Assembly: GCA_019322535.1 (NCBI GenBank) | Contig: JAHWIM010000070.1 | Location: 1 to 26,115 of the forward strand | DNA length: 26,115 bases | Direction: 5' to 3' | Source of the DNA: Candidatus Woesearchaeota archaeon | GTDB lineage: Archaea; Nanobdellota; Nanobdellia; Woesearchaeales; WJKL01 | Shown: positions 16,651-22,775 of the stretch, one piece after another | Layout: every line of letters begins with the position of its first letter | Numbering within the stretch: the stretch's first letter is position 1 | The notes under the pieces: model-generated | Database searches by the model: none | What the model was told of the DNA's origin: nothing | What the model saw: the letters and a program-made list of their open reading frames with translations, nothing else | Translations under genes and position numbers: made by a program

Positions 16651-16862
16651 CTGGCACCTTTTACTTTCTTTTTTATTTCACTTTCAGATGGAGCCTCTAC
16701 TTTCTTCAGATAAATTCCATCATCAACATGATAAACCCAGAAAGCAGCTCCTTCTTCTAGCCTAAGTACTTTCCTTATAGATTTAGGTATAACTATCTGG
16801 CCTCTTTTATCAGCCTGCACTATTTTTGCGTACTTCTCAGCCATCTTTTTCTGATTTTCCAA
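16647..16862 (-). CDS. AbrB/SpoVT-type DNA-binding regulator
   Basis: A 71-aa protein with a swapped-hairpin AbrB domain: IVQADKRGQIVIPKSIRKVL (about residues 14-33) then RLEEGAAFWVYHVDDGIYLKK. These proteins dimerise and bind DNA as regulators or as antitoxins; no toxin gene adjoins, so a transcription regulator is more likely. The TGA overlaps the ATG of the giant surface protein. Upstream are a TATA box and repeated ATCAGAT boxes, so autoregulation of the whole downstream run is a reasonable inference. A second ATG at 16844 is possible, but the TATA distance favours 16862. Confidence 0.88.
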   Translation of the reverse strand: MENQKKMAEKYAKIVQADKRGQIVIPKSIRKVLRLEEGAAFWVYHVDDGIYLKKVEAPSESEIKKKVKGAR

Positions 16863-16863
16863 A

Positions 16864-16932
16864 TATCAGATAAATGTATTAATCTGATAATTTATATATA
16901 CTAAATATCTACTTTTCTGAAAATCAGATAAA
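16864..16932 (-). promoter_or_regulatory. Promoter and candidate operator of the AbrB-led operon
   Basis: Read on the minus strand, a TATA box (TATATATAAA, 16891-16900) lies about 30 bases before the ATG at 16862. Between the two is an inverted repeat, ATCAGAT (16865-16871) and ATCTGAT (16882-16888), with a 10-base spacer. A third ATCAGAT lies at 16923-16929, upstream of the TATA box. The arrangement looks like an operator flanking a promoter. T-rich DNA at about 16960-16987 may end the PAC2 transcript. Confidence 0.5.
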
Positions 16933-16987
16933 CTAATATATAAATATTTCTATTTTCTAGAACAATTTAAAGAAAAATGAATAAAAA

Positions 16988-17785
16988 TTAACCAATATAG
17001 CTTGTTTCGTCTTTGCCTATTTTGCCTTTTAGTTTCTTAATTGCAGTACTTTTACTCACTGCAGATAATTCTTCTGTTTTTTTCATCATTTCATGTTCTA
17101 ATGACTTAATCTCTTTGTCCATGTCTTTCAGGTTAATGTTTAATTTAAGTTTTTCATTTAATATCTTCAAGATCTCTCTAGCTCCTTTAATGCCTAAAAA
17201 CATTGGATGTCCGTAAGTTTCAGCTAAAAAAGAAACAGCAGAAATATCCCTTTTATCAGCTAATCCAAGCAATAAACCAGAAACACCGACAATAGGTCCT
17301 ACAGTTCCATGAACTTTATTATTTGCAATTGTATTTTTAATCCAATCATTAATCATTTTTCTGTTATTTCCAGTGCAGTAAACTTTAGGTTTCTTTGGAA
17401 CAGACTGCAGTCCAATTCCACCTAATGTTACAACTTCTTTTCCTTTAAACCCATCTAGTAGATCTAAAATCTTTTCAGAAAACTCATAACAGCTTACTTC
17501 ATCTATTGGCTGGACATCTCCTGCCAATAATAATAAATCCTTTTTCCCTGGCATTTTTTTATAAAAAACCTCTATAGTTGGAAGTTCAACTAAATTCCTT
17601 TCATTTACAAAAACAGAATGAGGAAAAGTATATGAAAATAACTCATAAATCTTTTTTGCTTTTAATTCATCAATAATAAAATCAACAGCAACTTTGCCAA
17701 CATTTCCTATGCCTGGCAGTCCTTCTAATAAAATAGGATTTCTTAATTTCGGTTTTTTCCCAAATTGTCTAATCTTCCAGCTCAT
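16988..17785 (-). CDS. PAC2-family proteasome assembly chaperone
   Basis: The 265-aa protein has the PAC2/PbaB-type signature near its N-terminus (ILLEGLPGIGNVGKVAVDFI, about 18-37) and later GIGLQSVPKKPKVYCTGNN and GPIVGVSGLLLGLAD. The archaeal family assists 20S proteasome assembly or acts as a chaperone; the exact role of this member is not known. About residues 215-245 form a predicted coiled coil (LKDMDKEIKSLEHEMMKKTE). The ATG overlaps the Nop10 TGA, and the order S27e, aIF2-alpha, Nop10, PAC2 is a conserved archaeal arrangement. Confidence 0.88.
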   Translation of the reverse strand: MSWKIRQFGKKPKLRNPILLEGLPGIGNVGKVAVDFIIDELKAKKIYELFSYTFPHSVFVNERNLVELPTIEVFYKKMPGKKDLLLLAGDVQPIDEVSCYEFSEKILDLLDGFKGKEVVTLGGIGLQSVPKKPKVYCTGNNRKMINDWIKNTIANNKVHGTVGPIVGVSGLLLGLADKRDISAVSFLAETYGHPMFLGIKGAREILKILNEKLKLNINLKDMDKEIKSLEHEMMKKTEELSAVSKSTAIKKLKGKIGKDETSYIG

Positions 17786-17958
17786 ATTAACCCCCTCTCA
17801 CTTAACATTTCCTTTTTAGCTTCTCTTCTATAATTTCCATAAGGATCATCAGGACTCCATTTTGCAGGTTTTGCCAAAACAGCTTTTCCTTTGCATTTTG
17901 GGCATGTTTCCTGCATTGTATACTGTTCACATTTTTCACATTTCAAAATATGTTTCAA
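17782..17958 (-). CDS. nop10: Nop10, H/ACA RNP zinc protein, TTG start
   Basis: Nop10 is a core protein of archaeal H/ACA ribonucleoproteins, binding Cbf5 for RNA-guided pseudouridylation. The 58-aa frame starts at TTG 17958, overlapping the aIF2-alpha TGA as TTGA, with a GAGAGGA element upstream. It reads KHILKCEKCEQYTMQETCPK then CKGKAV, giving zinc ligands C7, C10, C19 and C22, followed by the conserved PAKWSPDDPYGNYRREAKKE. The non-ATG start makes it easy to miss. The TGA overlaps the PAC2 ATG. Confidence 0.93.
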   Translation of the reverse strand: MKHILKCEKCEQYTMQETCPKCKGKAVLAKPAKWSPDDPYGNYRREAKKEMLSERGLI

Positions 17959-18722
17959 TGTTCTATCCTCTCAAAATTTGCTTCTCCTTTATTTTTTTCA
18001 ATAAAATCAATAACTACATTGCTGTTTTTCTCCATAATCTTCTCAGCTGTTTTATAATCTTCAGCTTTAACAGTCATGTTATATTTACCAGCTCCAAGAT
18101 ATCTTAAATCAACACCCCTTACTTTTAAAAGAGCTTCTTTGATTATCTCAATTCCATTAGAAGCGTATGAGACAAGTGTTAGTGTTCCTTTTATTTCAAC
18201 TTCCTCTGGTTTAATTCTTTCTTTTACTGCCGCAGTTAATTCTTCAGCAAGTTTTTTGTCAATGCCTAATTTTTCTAAATCAGCTTCATCTTTAACAATT
18301 TCATTAAAACATTCATGTATATAATTATATTTTTCAAAAACCTTTTTACCAACTTCATTATAAACTTCTTCAACATCTTTGCTTAACTTCCTTGCAACAC
18401 CTTCAATGATTTTTTCAGCTTTTTGCTCTTGTTTTATTTCACTAAGTTTTTTCTTTTTTTGTCCTTCATTAACTCTTCTTAAACTTAAATCAATATGTCC
18501 TTTAACAGGGTCAATTCTCAAGACTTTGCATATAATCTTCTTTCCTTCAACAACATAATCTCTGATGTTTCTTATTCTTCCTGGAGAAACTTCAGAAATA
18601 TGGATCATACCTGTCTTTCCATATTCATCAAGTTTTGCAAAAACAGAATGATGTTGAACATTAGTAACAGTGCATAGAACTAACTCATCTTCTTCAGGTA
18701 TACCCTCTTTCCTGTAAAGCAT
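17955..18722 (-). CDS. Translation initiation factor aIF2 alpha subunit
   Basis: aIF2-alpha is part of the trimeric factor that brings initiator Met-tRNA to the small ribosomal subunit. The 255-aa protein has an N-terminal S1 domain (about 8-85; ELVLCTVTNV, GKTGMIHISEVS, HIDLSLRRV), a central helical domain (about 90-175) and a C-terminal alpha-beta domain (EIKGTLTLVSYASNGIEII, then GAGKYNMTVKAEDYKTAEK). Length is typical. The ATG overlaps the last base of the S27e TAA and the TGA overlaps the Nop10 TTG, so the three are translationally coupled. Confidence 0.95.
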   Translation of the reverse strand: MLYRKEGIPEEDELVLCTVTNVQHHSVFAKLDEYGKTGMIHISEVSPGRIRNIRDYVVEGKKIICKVLRIDPVKGHIDLSLRRVNEGQKKKKLSEIKQEQKAEKIIEGVARKLSKDVEEVYNEVGKKVFEKYNYIHECFNEIVKDEADLEKLGIDKKLAEELTAAVKERIKPEEVEIKGTLTLVSYASNGIEIIKEALLKVRGVDLRYLGAGKYNMTVKAEDYKTAEKIMEKNSNVVIDFIEKNKGEANFERIEH

Positions 18723-18907
18723 TATTCAAGAACCTCCAGAATTCTTGCCTTAATTTTGCTTTTACCACCTGTCGAACTTGCAAGAACTTTCCCGCACACT
18801 AAACATTTAACTTCAGTGTTTGCTTTACCAAACATTATCTGTTCATTCTTACATTTAGGGCATCTAACCTTAACAAATTTACTTGTTGTTTCTTGTATCT
18901 TAACCAT
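18722..18907 (-). CDS. rps27e: Small ribosomal subunit protein S27e
   Basis: A 61-aa zinc-ribbon ribosomal protein of the 30S subunit. It shows FVKVRCPKCKNEQIMFGKA, then VKCLVCGKVLASSTGGKSKI, giving the C-x2-C plus C-x2-C ligand set. I place the start at ATG 18907, not the in-frame TTG at 18913: the Shine-Dalgarno GAGGGG (18916-18921) is a suitable distance from the ATG and almost touches the TTG. It leads the S27e, aIF2-alpha, Nop10, PAC2 operon. Confidence 0.95.
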   Translation of the reverse strand: MVKIQETTSKFVKVRCPKCKNEQIMFGKANTEVKCLVCGKVLASSTGGKSKIKARILEVLE

Positions 18908-18952
18908 AATCAAATCCCCTCACAGAATACTCAAAGAAAAAGTTTCTTGTTT

Positions 18953-18986
18953 ATAAAAGTTATTATTTTATTTTCATAACTTTTAT
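18953..18986. repeat. Perfect 11-bp inverted repeat between L44e and S27e
   Basis: ATAAAAGTTAT (18953-18963) and ATAACTTTTAT (18976-18986) are exact reverse complements with a 12-base spacer. On the minus strand the S27e-proximal arm forms part of a TATA element (CTTTTATAAA), 40-50 bases before the S27e start. It could be an operator, an L44e terminator stem, or chance in AT-rich DNA. Confidence 0.55.
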
Positions 18987-19024
18987 TAATAGACAAATAG
19001 CTGAAAAATTTCAAGAAAAAATAA

Positions 19025-19342
19025 TTATTTAAACTCAATCCTTTTTGCTCTAAAACCTTTTTTCTGAGTGTGTGTTTTCCTGCATTCCTTGCATGTGTAT
19101 CTAAAATCAGTTTTCTTGCTTGTTTTCTTGCCGTATCTTTTCCAGCTTTTTACTGCTCCTTTGCTCATTCTGCCTAAATTACCATGTCCTCTAGCCAATC
19201 CTCTTAACTTCATTCTTTTCTTACTGCCATAACCTAGAGGATGCGCACTACCAGGAGTCTTCTTCTTAGCCTGGCTTATTCTATGCTGAGTGTGCTTCCT
19301 GCAAGTAGGACAGTATCTATTCACACTTTTAGGCATCTTCAT
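19025..19342 (-). CDS. rpl44e: Large ribosomal subunit protein L44e
   Basis: A 105-aa, strongly basic ribosomal protein of the 50S subunit near the E site. It starts MKMPKSVNRYCPTCRKHTQH, as L44e proteins typically do, has a central basic stretch (GYGSKKRMKLRGLARGHGNL), and closes with YTCKECRKTHTQKKGFRAKR. The two CxxC pairs form the zinc site. ATG 19342 lies about 29 bases from a TATA box, fitting a leaderless transcript. It is separated from S27e by a 117-base gap with its own promoter signals. Confidence 0.95.
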   Translation of the reverse strand: MKMPKSVNRYCPTCRKHTQHRISQAKKKTPGSAHPLGYGSKKRMKLRGLARGHGNLGRMSKGAVKSWKRYGKKTSKKTDFRYTCKECRKTHTQKKGFRAKRIEFK

Positions 19343-19364
19343 TGTAAGACGTAGAATTAAGAGG

Positions 19365-19377
19365 ATATTTATAAGGT
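19365..19377 (-). promoter_or_regulatory. TATA-box promoter of the L44e gene
   Basis: On the minus strand AAAACC is followed by TTATAAATA, a purine-rich BRE-like element then a TATA box, centred about 29 bases before the ATG at 19342. The transcript is probably leaderless. Confidence 0.6.
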
Positions 19378-19404
19378 TTTCTGTAAATCGAGAATTTTAC
19401 AAAG

Positions 19405-19413
19405 GTTTATAAA
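19405..19413 (+). promoter_or_regulatory. TATA-box promoter of the CxxC zinc protein
   Basis: TTTATAAA (19406-19413) is divergent from the L44e promoter. A start site about 25 bases downstream would fall near 19433, giving a leader of about 45 bases that begins just before a perfect stem-loop. Confidence 0.6.
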
Positions 19414-19435
19414 CAAGAACTATATCCAACACAGA

Positions 19436-19457
19436 ATAACATAAGAAATTATGTTAT
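19436..19457 (+). promoter_or_regulatory. Stem-loop in the 5' leader of the CxxC zinc protein
   Basis: ATAACATAA (19436-19444), GAAA (19445-19448), TTATGTTAT (19449-19457): a perfect 9-bp stem closed by a GNRA-type tetraloop. It lies at or close to the predicted transcript 5' end and a few bases upstream of the Shine-Dalgarno GGAGGA (19465-19470). It could protect the mRNA, act as an RNA switch, or be a DNA operator palindrome. Confidence 0.6.
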
Positions 19458-19478
19458 AATACACGGAGGAAGAATACA

Positions 19479-19646
19479 ATGGGAGAATTTAGAAAAGGCG
19501 GTTTCCGAAGCGATTTCGGAGGACCGAGACAAATGCATAAAGCAACTTGCGCTGAATGCGGCCAAGAATGCGAAGTTCCTTTTAAGCCAACAGAAGGCAG
19601 ACCTGTTTATTGCAAAGAATGTTGGGCAAAAAGAAAACGATACTAA
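19479..19646 (+). CDS. CxxC-x17-CxxC zinc-binding protein, 55 aa
   Basis: ATG 19479 follows a strong Shine-Dalgarno (GGAGGA, 19465-19470). The 55-aa product has a Gly/Arg/Phe-rich N-terminus (RKGGFRSDFGGPRQMH), then C24AEC27, exactly 17 residues, C45KEC48, and a basic tail. This matches the 'CxxC-x17-CxxC' zinc-ribbon family, seen in bacteria and archaea and of unknown function; RNA binding is a guess from the Gly/Arg-rich end. A hairpin leader and terminator flank it, so it is a single-gene transcript. Codons look richer in G and C than those of its neighbours, as in highly expressed genes. Confidence 0.88.
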   Translation: MGEFRKGGFRSDFGGPRQMHKATCAECGQECEVPFKPTEGRPVYCKECWAKRKRY

Positions 19647-19685
19647 TTCTATAGTCATAGAAAAGTCTTAAATTTTTTTTCTTTT
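19647..19685 (+). terminator. Hairpin plus T-tract terminator after the CxxC protein
   Basis: TTCTAT (19647-19652), AGTC, ATAGAA (19657-19662) form a 6-bp stem directly after the stop codon. Eleven bases on is T8-C-T5 (19673-19686). The T-tract is the usual archaeal signal; the stem may be incidental or add stability. Confidence 0.6.
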
Positions 19686-19696
19686 TCTTATTAAAT

Positions 19697-20344
19697 CTAA
19701 TCATTCATCTCTTCTGCTCTGCTTTTACCTACTAAAACATCAGCTATCTTAGTGGGCAAATTTGCCATATCATTCTCTTCAAAAGGACCATAAACTTCTA
19801 AATCCTGGCCAACAAACTTAGGAACAGCAGTAACAAATCTTATCAGCTTAGTTACTTTCTTTTCCTTAGGCTCTTCAACAGGTTTAGGCTCTGGTTCTGA
19901 TTTAGGCACTTCTTCTTTAATACTAGGATTCATACCTTCCATTAAATGATACAAAACACCTTTCCTATATTTATTCAGCAAATCAACTAATTCATCAAAA
20001 ATTCTTTTCTCTTCTTTAAGTAAATTAGCAGTATCAATCAAACTAGTAGTGCTCCTAGAAGCATCAATTGCCATATGTAAAATCTTCTTTTCTCTTTTCT
20101 CATATAACTCCCTAAGAATCTTCTTAATATTTGCCAGCTGCAGTTCAGCTTTTCTAGTTTCTTCTGCTGCAAATAAATCCTTCTTGTTTCTTTGCTGCAG
20201 GCCAAGTTCAATTTTCTCTTTTAAATAATCAGCAACATCATTAAGAAAACCAACTTCTAATTTCTGGATCTCTTCTCTATTCTTCTCTCTTCTAAGAAGT
20301 TCATGAAGAGTTTCATAAGTTATATTAATTTCTTTATCTTCCAT
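19697..20344 (-). CDS. GINS complex subunit Gins51 (Gins15)
   Basis: GINS joins MCM and a Cdc45/RecJ-like protein in the archaeal replicative helicase complex. The 215-aa protein has the Gins51 order: N-terminal helical A domain (ITYETLHELLRREKNREEIQ; VGFLNDVADYLKEK; IKKILRELYEKREKKILHMA), a Pro/Glu-rich linker (about 145-163), and a small C-terminal B domain (KLIRFVTAVPKFVGQDLEVY; GPFEENDMANLPTKIADVLV). A Shine-Dalgarno-like GGGGGA precedes the ATG. It is divergent from the radical SAM gene. PCNA or primase genes, often close by in archaea, are not in this window. Confidence 0.88.
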   Translation of the reverse strand: MEDKEINITYETLHELLRREKNREEIQKLEVGFLNDVADYLKEKIELGLQQRNKKDLFAAEETRKAELQLANIKKILRELYEKREKKILHMAIDASRSTTSLIDTANLLKEEKRIFDELVDLLNKYRKGVLYHLMEGMNPSIKEEVPKSEPEPKPVEEPKEKKVTKLIRFVTAVPKFVGQDLEVYGPFEENDMANLPTKIADVLVGKSRAEEMND

Positions 20345-20405
20345 AATTCCCCCAAATCTTTCAAAACAATATCAATATTTAAATTTTTATGTTATTAAAA
20401 CTAAG

Positions 20406-20415
20406 ATTTATAAAT
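20406..20415 (+). promoter_or_regulatory. TATA-box promoter that sets the radical SAM gene start
   Basis: ATTTATAAAT is about 25 bases before ATG 20437, fitting a leaderless transcript starting at that codon. An in-frame ATG at 20389 lies upstream of the TATA box and would not be transcribed from it. Confidence 0.6.
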
Positions 20416-20436
20416 ACCCCTCTATCAATAAAATCA

Positions 20437-21630
20437 ATGACAACCTTAACTTTTAAAGACCTGACATTTGAAGAAAAACAAGATAAAATCCAAATTAATT
20501 TCCTTAGACTATTCTATTTTGATATACTTAAACAAGAATTAAAAGACATATCTGACTTCAAAATAATAGAACATGCCATAACCTTCAAGAACATATCAGA
20601 ACAAAAAGCAAAAAACAAATTCAATAACCTCTTAGATAAAGGTTTTAGACATCTAAAAAACAAATTAACAAAAAAACCAACAATCTACATCCACCAATTC
20701 TCAAACATACCTTTAATTGGCCATATAGCTTTTGGAATTATAGACAGACACTCTTCATTAATTGAAGTAAAACCAATAACAAGCTGCAACCTAAACTGCA
20801 TCTATTGCTCAGTTGACCAGGATATAAGGCCAGTTGACTTTGTTGTAGAAAAAGACTATTTATTAAAAGAAATAAAAGAGATAATTAAATTCAAGCAAAC
20901 AAATCTAGAAGTCCATTTTGGTTCTCAAGGAGAAGTTCTTCTATACCAGCCACTGCCAGACCTAATCAAAGACCTGTCAAAAATCAAACAAATAACAAAA
21001 ATCTCAATGGAAACAAATGGCATGTTATTAACAAAAGAGCTAGCAGATAAATTAATCAATTCAGGATTAACACAATTCAATCTTTCAATAAACGCGTTAG
21101 ACCCAGTTTTAGCTCAAAAAATCGCTGGTTGTCCATATGATATAAACCACATTAAAAAAATAGCAAAACATATTGCAAAGAAATCTAAACTAATAATAGC
21201 ACCTGTCTGGATTCCAAAAATCAATGATGAAGAAATTCCAAAATTAATTGAATTCAGCAAAGAACTAAACTGCAAAATTGGAATTCAAAACTTCCTGAAT
21301 TACAGATTTGGAAGAAACCCAGTAAAACAAAAACCTTTTGAAAAATTTGAAAAAGATTTAAAAAAACTAGAAGAAGAATATAACACAAAGCTTATTCTAA
21401 CAGGAGCAGATTTTAATATAAGACCAACTAAACCATTGCCAAAACCTTTCAAAAAAGGAGAAGTTCTTAAAACAAAAATCCTGCTGCTAGGAAGACTAAA
21501 AAATGAAAAATTAGCAGTTGAAAGAGATAGAATAATCTCAATCCCGAACTGCACAGCTGATATAGGAGAAAAAATAACAATAAAAATTACAAGAACAAAA
21601 CACAATATCTTTATTGCTGAGCAACTCTAA
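20437..21630 (+). CDS. Radical SAM protein with C-terminal TRAM-like domain
   Basis: From ATG 20437 the protein is 397 aa. An N-terminal region of about 105 residues precedes the radical SAM core, where SCNLNCIYC supplies C117, C121 and C124 for the 4Fe-4S cluster. Further core features are VHFGSQGEVLLY, SMETNGMLL and QFNLSINALDP. The last 50-60 residues (about 345-397, with DIGEKITIKITRTKHNIFIA) look like a TRAM domain, an RNA-binding fold. It lacks the N-terminal domain of MiaB/CDKAL1 methylthiotransferases, so it is not one of them. It resembles an uncharacterised archaeal radical SAM group; RNA modification is a plausible but unproved role. It converges with the next gene, stops overlapping by three bases. 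Confidence 0.82.
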   Translation: MTTLTFKDLTFEEKQDKIQINFLRLFYFDILKQELKDISDFKIIEHAITFKNISEQKAKNKFNNLLDKGFRHLKNKLTKKPTIYIHQFSNIPLIGHIAFGIIDRHSSLIEVKPITSCNLNCIYCSVDQDIRPVDFVVEKDYLLKEIKEIIKFKQTNLEVHFGSQGEVLLYQPLPDLIKDLSKIKQITKISMETNGMLLTKELADKLINSGLTQFNLSINALDPVLAQKIAGCPYDINHIKKIAKHIAKKSKLIIAPVWIPKINDEEIPKLIEFSKELNCKIGIQNFLNYRFGRNPVKQKPFEKFEKDLKKLEEEYNTKLILTGADFNIRPTKPLPKPFKKGEVLKTKILLLGRLKNEKLAVERDRIISIPNCTADIGEKITIKITRTKHNIFIAEQL

Positions 21631-22160
21631 CCAATCTGGATATCAGAAAAACGAACTCCAGCAATCTTCATCTCTTTTCCAGTTAAATTATGCTCTTCAT
21701 AATTTGCAAGAACAGTTGTTGCTCTTCTTGTATCTATAGCAGTCAGCCCAGCTACTAAGATACTCTTCCTGTTATTTGGAAACTCAAATAATTTTATAAT
21801 TGCACTTCCAACCTCAAAATCTCCTAGACAATTCTCTGGAAAACCAAGCAGCCTTGCAGAAGCAGCATTAGCACAAGGACCTCCAATAACAATACTATTC
21901 TGCTCATATAAATCCTCTACTTCACTATCCAGTCTTGCAACATCAATTTGTCTATTCTGTCCTGTTTTATATTGAAGCATAGTAACTATATCTATAGCTC
22001 CAACAACATCTTCTGCTTGTGCAGATTTTCCAACAATAACAACAACATCAGCTTTTCCAGCCCTTACAAACATCTTTGGAAATTCACTTAAATCAGCTGC
22101 ACTAACAATAGAAATAACTAACAATAATATACATATTCCAATAAAACCCTTCTTTATCAT
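21627..22160 (-). CDS. Secreted S-layer-like protein, 177 aa
   Basis: The N-terminus MIKKGFIGICILLLVISIVS is a signal peptide, probably cut near VSAAD. The mature part, FVRAGKADVVVIVGKSAQAE then DVVGAIDIVTML, SIVIGGPCANAASARLLGFP, FEVGSAIIKLFEF and ILVAGLTAIDTRRATTVLAN, matches a segment found in archaeal S-layer proteins and related secreted proteins. True S-layer proteins are several times longer and repeat this unit, so this is a minimal one-domain version. A TATA-like TTTTATATA lies about 25 bases before the ATG, just beyond the tRNA-Gln(UUG) 3' end. Confidence 0.72.
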   Translation of the reverse strand: MIKKGFIGICILLLVISIVSAADLSEFPKMFVRAGKADVVVIVGKSAQAEDVVGAIDIVTMLQYKTGQNRQIDVARLDSEVEDLYEQNSIVIGGPCANAASARLLGFPENCLGDFEVGSAIIKLFEFPNNRKSILVAGLTAIDTRRATTVLANYEEHNLTGKEMKIAGVRFSDIQIG

Positions 22161-22212
22161 AATAAATACCAGATTTTAGTGATATATAAAATTATCGATA
22201 GCCCCGCCCGGA

Positions 22213-22241
22213 CTTTCGCGAAGCAAATCTCTCTGCTCCTA
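22213..22241 (-). other. tRNA-Gln(UUG) intron 2, T-loop about 59/60
   Basis: A 29-base insertion between A59 and T60. Bulge-helix-bulge: outer T-stem CTCGG/CCGGG, 4-bp helix TTCG (54-57) with CGAA, 5' bulge AA|T, 3' bulge AG|T, and inner stem GGAGC/GCTTC. Removal restores the seven-base loop TTCGAAT. Confidence 0.78.
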
Positions 22242-22262
22242 TTCGAACCGAGGTCCTCGGAC

Positions 22263-22283
22263 GTTTTCGATGGAAAACCATCA
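22263..22283 (-). other. tRNA-Gln(UUG) intron 1, anticodon loop 37/38
   Basis: A 21-base intron. Bulge-helix-bulge: 5' bulge GG|T, 4-bp helix TTTT (32-35) with GAAA (one U-G pair), 3' bulge AC|G, and inner stem GATGG/CCATC with a TTTT loop. Cutting after the second base of each three-base bulge leaves a normal seven-base anticodon loop. Confidence 0.8.
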
Positions 22284-22359
22284 CCAAAATCCGAGATGAT
22301 TGGCCACTACACAACGGGGCTGTAAAAGAAATAGTTAGTTAAAATGTTTTTAAATGTTT

Positions 22360-22725
22360 CTACTTTCTGAAAACAGTCTGAGCTTTTCTACTATAGCTCA
22401 AGGGATTCTGTTTTTTCAGAGTTTCTGTAACATTAAGATATGGGCTTAATTCCTCATTCAGTTTATCAAACAATTTCTTTCCTTTAGCAGTCAAAGACAG
22501 ATTTTTATTAACATAAGAAATCAATTTCTTTTTCTCAAGAAATTCTAAATTCTTATACAATGCCCTTTCCTTTTTCTTAACCATCTTTGCTTTTTTAGCA
22601 ACATCAATAAAAACAGATTTAGAAATCATGACATGAAAAGGTTTTCCCTTTAACTTATTATTTGCTTCAGCATACCATTTACCTAATGTATATAAGATAA
22701 ACTTTTGTTTATTAGTAATTTTCAC
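22360..22725 (-). CDS. Small winged-helix-like protein, 121 aa, unknown
   Basis: A GTG at 22725 follows the Shine-Dalgarno GAGGGGG (about 22731-22737). The protein has a helical N-terminus (KQKFILYTLGKWYAEANNKL), then a region that reads as a winged helix: KSVFIDVAKKAKMV, ERALYKNLEFLEKKKLISYV, and the wing LSLTAKGKKLFDKLNEEL. It is very basic. This pattern fits a DNA-binding regulator of the PadR or MarR type in a broad sense, but no named family was recognised. It lies between the two tRNA-Gln genes, all on the minus strand. Confidence 0.75.
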   Translation of the reverse strand: MKITNKQKFILYTLGKWYAEANNKLKGKPFHVMISKSVFIDVAKKAKMVKKKERALYKNLEFLEKKKLISYVNKNLSLTAKGKKLFDKLNEELSPYLNVTETLKKQNPLSYSRKAQTVFRK

Positions 22726-22775
22726 ATAAACCCCCTCTATTAAAAAGATATTTTTAAGATATAAAAAGTTAACTA

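Larger units (their letters stand above)
22199..22321 (-). tRNA. tRNA-Gln(UUG) with two introns
   Basis: The 123-base gene folds to a 73-base tRNA after removing two insertions. Acceptor stem AGCCCCG pairs with CGGGGCT, discriminator A; no CCA is encoded. The D-arm is GTGTAGTGGCCAATCAT. Anticodon stem TCGGA/TCCGA holds a loop TTTTGG plus G with anticodon TTG. T-stem CTCGG/CCGGG has loop TTCGAA plus T. An A1-U72 pair is typical of archaeal tRNA-Gln, which is charged through Glu-tRNA-Gln and GatDE. Intron 1 (21 bases) is at the canonical 37/38 site; intron 2 (29 bases) is in the T-loop at about 59/60. The tRNA-Gln(CUG) gene lies 454 bases away on the same strand. Confidence 0.88.

Noticed and set aside
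16647..16862. AbrB-like protein as the antitoxin of a toxin-antitoxin pair
   Set aside because: No small toxin gene (PIN, MazF-like or similar) is adjacent; the overlapping gene is the surface protein.
18908..18913. TTG start giving a 63-aa S27e
   Set aside because: The Shine-Dalgarno GAGGGG nearly touches this TTG but is well spaced from ATG 18907, and the 61-aa form begins like typical S27e.
20389..20436. Earlier in-frame ATG for the radical SAM gene
   Set aside because: It lies upstream of a well-placed TATA box whose expected start site matches ATG 20437; the extra 16 residues look like translated promoter.
22213..22241. The T-arm insertion read as a sign of a broken tRNA pseudogene
   Set aside because: It fits a canonical bulge-helix-bulge exactly, and removing it restores a perfect 7-base T-loop and a 73-base tRNA.
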